Part shown: piece after piece, positions 6,543 through 8,760 of the stretch
Layout of the letters: each line of letters opens with the position of its first letter
Numbering within the stretch: position 1 is the first letter of the stretch
NCBI RefSeq assembly: GCF_964021735.1
Contig: NZ_CAXIBN010000128.1
Coordinates: 1 to 8,760, forward strand
Source of the DNA: Wocania_A sp964021735
Lineage (GTDB): Bacteria > Bacteroidota > Bacteroidia > Flavobacteriales > Flavobacteriaceae
Direction: 5' to 3'
DNA: 8,760 bases
The notes under the pieces: generated by a model
The model's database searches: none
What the model saw: only the letters and a program-made list of their open reading frames with translations
What the model was told of the DNA's origin: nothing
Position numbers and translations under genes: made by a program

Positions 6543-7580
6543 ATGAAATACACAACACTACCAAATACCAATATAAAAGTTAGCAAAATATGTTTAGGCA
6601 CCATGACTTGGGGAAACCAGAACTCTCAAGAAGAAGGATTTGCTCAAATGGATTATGCTTTAGACAGAGGTGTTAATTTTTGGGATACAGCCGAAATGTA
6701 TGCCGTTCCTGCGAGTCCAGAGACTTATGGTAGCACAGAAACTATTATTGGTAATTGGTTTGCTAAAACGGGTAATCGAGATAAAGTAATTTTAGCCTCA
6801 AAAATTGCTGGTAATGGAGATTATACAGCACATATTCGTACTAATGGTTTTGCTCCAGAAGCGCTTAAAGAAGCTGTAAACAATAGTTTAAAACGATTAC
6901 AAACCGATTATATTGATTTATATCAACTACACTGGCCAGAGCGTGAAACAAATTATTTTGGAGTTAGAGATTATAAGCATAATACAAATGATGCTTGGGA
7001 AGATAATTTTAATGAAGTCTTAAATACACTTGACGGCATAATTAAAGAAGGTAAAATTAGAAACGTTGGTATTTCAAACGAGAAGGCTTGGGGGACTATG
7101 CGTTATTTAGAAGAATCTAAAAAACATAATTTACCAAGAATGGCAACCATTCAAAACCCATATTCGCTATTATGCAGAACCTTTGAAGGTGATTTAGCCG
7201 AAGTATCTATTCGCGAAAATATAGGCTTGTTAGCATATTCGCCAATGGCGTTTGGTGTACTATCTGGAAAGTATATAAAAGGAACAGCTGCTGATAATGC
7301 GCGTTTAAAACTATTCCCAAGATTTGGTCGTTATACCAATCCGCAAGCTACAGAAGCAACAAAAAAGTATTTAAAAATTGCTGAAGATAATAATATGACT
7401 TTAGCACAAATGAGTTTAGCATTTGTAACCCAACAGCCTTTTGTAACCAGTAATATTATTGGTGCTACTAATTTAGAGCAGCTTAAAGAAAATATTGATA
7501 GTGTTGATGTGGTTTTAAGTGATGCGGTTTTGACTCAAATAAATGAAGTGCATGATGTGATACCTAATCCTGCGCCTTAA
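6543..7580 (+). CDS. tas: Tas-type NADP(H)-dependent aldo/keto reductase
   Basis: This is a 345-residue cytoplasmic (alpha/beta)8-barrel oxidoreductase, nearly the same length as E. coli Tas (346 residues) and collinear with it as I recall that sequence. Shared blocks include LGTMTWGNQNS (18-28), AEMYAVP-x3-ET (50-61), SLKRLQTDYIDLYQLHWP (115-132), GKIRNVGISNE (170-180), TIQNPYSLL (202-210) and the ending NPAP. The aldo/keto reductase catalytic tetrad is complete: D48, Y53, K87 and H130. The C-terminal GATNLEQLKENI (307-318) is the usual NADP-phosphate-binding region. The family reduces aldehydes and ketones; the physiological substrate is unknown even for E. coli Tas. The start is supported by alignment of MKYTTLPNTNIKVS with the Tas N terminus. 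It follows a strong terminator and is followed by a cassette-like region, so it probably forms its own transcript. Confidence 0.92.
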   Translation: MKYTTLPNTNIKVSKICLGTMTWGNQNSQEEGFAQMDYALDRGVNFWDTAEMYAVPASPETYGSTETIIGNWFAKTGNRDKVILASKIAGNGDYTAHIRTNGFAPEALKEAVNNSLKRLQTDYIDLYQLHWPERETNYFGVRDYKHNTNDAWEDNFNEVLNTLDGIIKEGKIRNVGISNEKAWGTMRYLEESKKHNLPRMATIQNPYSLLCRTFEGDLAEVSIRENIGLLAYSPMAFGVLSGKYIKGTAADNARLKLFPRFGRYTNPQATEATKKYLKIAEDNNMTLAQMSLAFVTQQPFVTSNIIGATNLEQLKENIDSVDVVLSDAVLTQINEVHDVIPNPAP

Positions 7581-7644
7581 TTTTTGAGTGAGCAACAGCT
7601 CTTGTTTTCTTGCTATTTTATTGATTCTCTATCTTAATGTTCTA

Positions 7645-7676
7645 TTTGACTTTGTCAGAAAAAAATGATAACTTCG
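7645..7676 (+). promoter_or_regulatory. Candidate Bacteroidota-type promoter for the lipoprotein gene
   Basis: TTTG (7645-7648) is followed after 20 bases by TAACTTCG (7669-7676), which matches 7 of 8 positions of the -7 consensus TAnnTTTG. The spacing fits the known 19-21 bases. Transcription would start near 7683 and leave a leader of about 65 bases containing the 7682-7720 hairpin. The last bases of the -7 element belong to the outer inverted repeat of the cassette. Confidence 0.4.
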
Positions 7677-7737
7677 TTTAACGGCTGATATAAAACATTA
7701 AAACGATTTCATATCAGTTGAGCATTAGCAAAAATTA
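7671..7737 (+). repeat. Left end of the cassette, with hairpin
   Basis: The unit begins with ACTTCGTTTAACGG, where CGTT-T-AACG is an odd-length palindrome, and ends with TTAGCAAAAATTA just before the lipoprotein gene. Between them CGGCTGATAT (7682-7691) pairs with ATATCAGTTG (7711-7720), two of the ten pairs being G-T wobbles. GTTTAAC (7676-7682) and GTTGAGC (7717-7723) fit the integron attC end formulas RYYYAAC and GTTRRRY and can pair with each other, but 48 bp is short for an attC site and no separate spacer/L-box is seen. Confidence 0.5.
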
Positions 7738-7748
7738 AAAGCAATCTA

Positions 7749-8579
7749 ATGTCAAAACTAAATTTTTTTCTACCGATACTAATTTTTATTTTTTTTAATT
7801 GCTCAAATGAAGATAATCCTAATAATGATGGTATATTTTTAGGAGATATAATACTGCGAACTCAAGAAGACATTAATGACTTTGGGAGTTATCAGTATAA
7901 AAAAATTAGTGGGGATTTAACAATAATAACAGACGGAGTTATTGATAATATAATTGACTTATCGCCACTAAATAGTATTTCGAGAGTTGACAATCTATTA
8001 GCAATTTATAATTGTTCTCAATTAGAAAGTATAGAATTTAAAATGACTGAAGTAGGTATATTAACCATAATAAATACAAAAAGCAAGAGAATAAATTTCC
8101 CTTCATTAAAAGAAATCACTTCTGACTTTTTAATAATTAGCGACAATAGTTTGTTAGAGACAATTAGTTTTAATCAATTAACTTCCACTGGTTCAGAGTT
8201 AAGAATCATTAATAACCCAAAGATTGAAAATTTAGATGGTTTTCAATCTTTAACGCATCTTGGTTCAAATTTTGGTTCAGGATTACAGATTAGAGACAAC
8301 CCAATGCTATTAAATTTATCTGGTCTTAACAACGTAAATTCGGAAGTTGTATTGTTAGAAATTGTAAACAATTATGGTTTAAGTTCTTTAAATGGTATCA
8401 ACAATATTTATTTTGAAAATATTAGAATATTATCTAACGATAATTTGACTAATTTTTGTGCCATCAAGAATACCATAGAACCCGAAGTAAATATAGATGG
8501 GGGACAAGAATATTATGTCATTGACAATAAATATAATCCAACAGCAGAAGAATTAATCAATGGTAATTGTAGTCAATAA
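7749..8579 (+). CDS. Surface lipoprotein with receptor-L/leucine-rich-like repeats
   Basis: This is a 276-residue lipoprotein. The hydrophobic N terminus FFLPILIFIFFNC ends at Cys18, followed by SNEDNPNNDG, an acidic/polar stretch like the lipoprotein surface-export signal of Bacteroidota. The -1 Asn is an unusual lipobox residue but occurs in this group. Residues about 56-235 hold some eight short beta-strand repeats of about 21-28 residues, each with an LxI-type strand then an Asn-rich turn: GDLTII (55-60), LLAIYNCSQLESI, ILTIINT, FLIISDNSLLETI, LRIINNPKIENLDGF, LQIRDNPMLLNLSGL, LLEIVNNYGLSSLNGI, IRILSNDNLTNF. This fits the receptor-L-domain or LRR-like solenoids common in Flavobacteriia. 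The ending YNPTAEELINGNC (262-274) is typical of these; C237 and C274 may form a disulfide. The ligand is unknown. The gene lies alone between nested inverted repeats, which suggests an accessory, acquired surface protein. Confidence 0.82.
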   Translation: MSKLNFFLPILIFIFFNCSNEDNPNNDGIFLGDIILRTQEDINDFGSYQYKKISGDLTIITDGVIDNIIDLSPLNSISRVDNLLAIYNCSQLESIEFKMTEVGILTIINTKSKRINFPSLKEITSDFLIISDNSLLETISFNQLTSTGSELRIINNPKIENLDGFQSLTHLGSNFGSGLQIRDNPMLLNLSGLNNVNSEVVLLEIVNNYGLSSLNGINNIYFENIRILSNDNLTNFCAIKNTIEPEVNIDGGQEYYVIDNKYNPTAEELINGNCSQ

Positions 8580-8626
8580 CTTTTGCTAACAAAGTTTAAA
8601 AATAATTGCTTGGTTCTAGCCTACTC

Positions 8627-8647
8627 GGAAAATCCTGCGGATTTTCC
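8627..8647. repeat. Perfect hairpin GGAAAATCC-TGC-GGATTTTCC
   Basis: A 9-bp perfect stem with a 3-base loop lies 48 bases after the lipoprotein stop. No T tract follows, so it is not a canonical terminator. The flanks TAACAAA (8587-8593) and TTTGTTA (8664-8670) are exact reverse complements, giving an 84-bp outer/inner stem layout with unpaired arms of 33 and 16 bases. Confidence 0.55.
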
Positions 8648-8673
8648 TCTGGTTCGTTCCATTTTTGTTAAGT

Positions 8674-8695
8674 TAGTTGCTTAATCACGCAACTA
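8674..8695. repeat. Hairpin TAGTTGC-TTAATCAC-GCAACTA
   Basis: A perfect 7-bp stem with an 8-base loop lies between the 8627-8647 hairpin and the outer inverted repeat. It occupies the position that the 7682-7720 hairpin holds in the left cassette end, but its sequence is different. Confidence 0.45.
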
Positions 8696-8760
8696 TCCTT
8701 ACACCAACCGTTAAACGAACTTCCTAAAAAACAAATTGCTTCGGTTCATTAACTTAATAA

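Larger units (their letters stand above)
7671..8724. mobile_element. Putative single-gene cassette bounded by nested inverted repeats
   Basis: The lipoprotein gene is bracketed by two inverted-repeat pairs in nested order. The outer pair is TTCGTTTAACGG (7673-7684) and its exact reverse complement (8708-8719). The inner pair is TTAGCAAAAATTA (7725-7737) and its reverse complement with one mismatch (8577-8589), which includes the gene's stop codon. Both ends carry hairpins. No transposase or integrase is encoded here and no target-site duplication is evident, so mobility is inference. A non-autonomous or integron-cassette-like unit and a hot spot of repeat insertion are alternatives. Confidence 0.4.
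8577..8724 (-). repeat. Right end of the cassette, inverted and longer version of the left end
   Basis: Read on the minus strand the unit starts with GGAAGTTCGTTTAACGGTTG and ends with TTAGCAAAAGTTA, the same outer and inner motifs in the same order as the left end (7671-7737). It is about 148 bp rather than 67 bp, and its middle differs, containing two separate hairpins. The inner motif overlaps the stop codon of the lipoprotein gene. No coding potential is seen from 8580 to the window end. Confidence 0.5.
8604..8747 (+). repeat. Direct repeat AATTGCTT(C)GGTTC
   Basis: AATTGCTTGGTTC (8604-8616) recurs as AATTGCTTCGGTTC (8734-8747), one base longer, with A-rich sequence before both copies. 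The second copy lies outside the outer inverted repeat, so a further unit of the same repeat family may begin at the window edge. Confidence 0.4.

Noticed and set aside
7588..7620. Possible terminator after the aldo/keto reductase (GAGC-AACA-GCTC, or AGCAA...TTGCT followed by ATTTTATT)
   Set aside because: The stems are only 4-5 bp, mutually exclusive and poorly placed relative to a T tract, so I did not annotate them.
7749..8579. Foreign base composition of the lipoprotein gene
   Set aside because: Hand counts on three 60-base lines gave about 25-27% GC, against 37-43% on sampled lines of xth, tas and sdhB. However, a sampled line of the large outer-membrane protein gene was about 20%, so low GC is not diagnostic of transfer here.
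8580..8760. CRISPR array or tandem repeat at the right end
   Set aside because: Repeats are inverted or irregularly spaced and occur at most twice; there are no regular spacers.
1..8760. Multi-gene defence, secretion or biosynthetic system
   Set aside because: Gene products are unrelated housekeeping and envelope proteins with no nuclease/toxin/helicase partners or biosynthetic enzymes adjacent; only the right-end cassette looks accessory.

Overview
The window looks like chromosome of a marine-type Flavobacteriaceae bacterium (phylum Bacteroidota). The evidence is low-GC DNA, start codons without Shine-Dalgarno sequences, a B-type succinate dehydrogenase in the order sdhA-sdhB, a very large outer-membrane protein of a Bacteroidota-only type, lipoproteins with an acidic/polar stretch after the lipid cysteine, and intergenic palindromes of kinds I recall from many flavobacterial genomes (for example TCCCGATA-AC-TATCGGGA). 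Genus cannot be fixed from the sequence.

Layout. Positions 1-831 hold the last codons of sdhA and complete sdhB, the end of the succinate dehydrogenase operon. A hairpin terminator (876-910) sits between sdhB and a convergent 1132-residue outer-membrane protein gene on the minus strand (916-4314). A divergent intergenic region (4315-4495) carries a 30-bp near-perfect palindrome and a second hairpin. Two plus-strand genes 31 bp apart follow: an exonuclease III-family AP endonuclease (4496-5257) and an OmpA-like coiled-coil lipoprotein (5289-6248). Then come 294 bp without a gene (6249-6542), made of several intergenic repeat elements and a strong intrinsic terminator, and then a Tas-type aldo/keto reductase (6543-7580). 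The right end (7671-8724) has the form of a single-gene cassette. A surface lipoprotein with receptor-L/leucine-rich-like repeats is bracketed by two nested pairs of inverted repeats and several hairpins.

How it works together. Most genes are unrelated housekeeping or envelope functions: respiration and TCA cycle (SdhAB), DNA base-excision repair (Xth), cell-wall tethering (OmpA-like lipoprotein), NADPH-dependent carbonyl reduction (Tas-like) and an outer-membrane barrel of unknown role. I see no multi-gene defence, secretion or biosynthetic system. The parts most worth a second look are the non-coding ones: the inverted-repeat-bounded lipoprotein cassette, whose left end may also supply its promoter, the 30-bp dyad in the divergent promoter region, and the repeat mosaic between the OmpA-like gene and its probable terminator.
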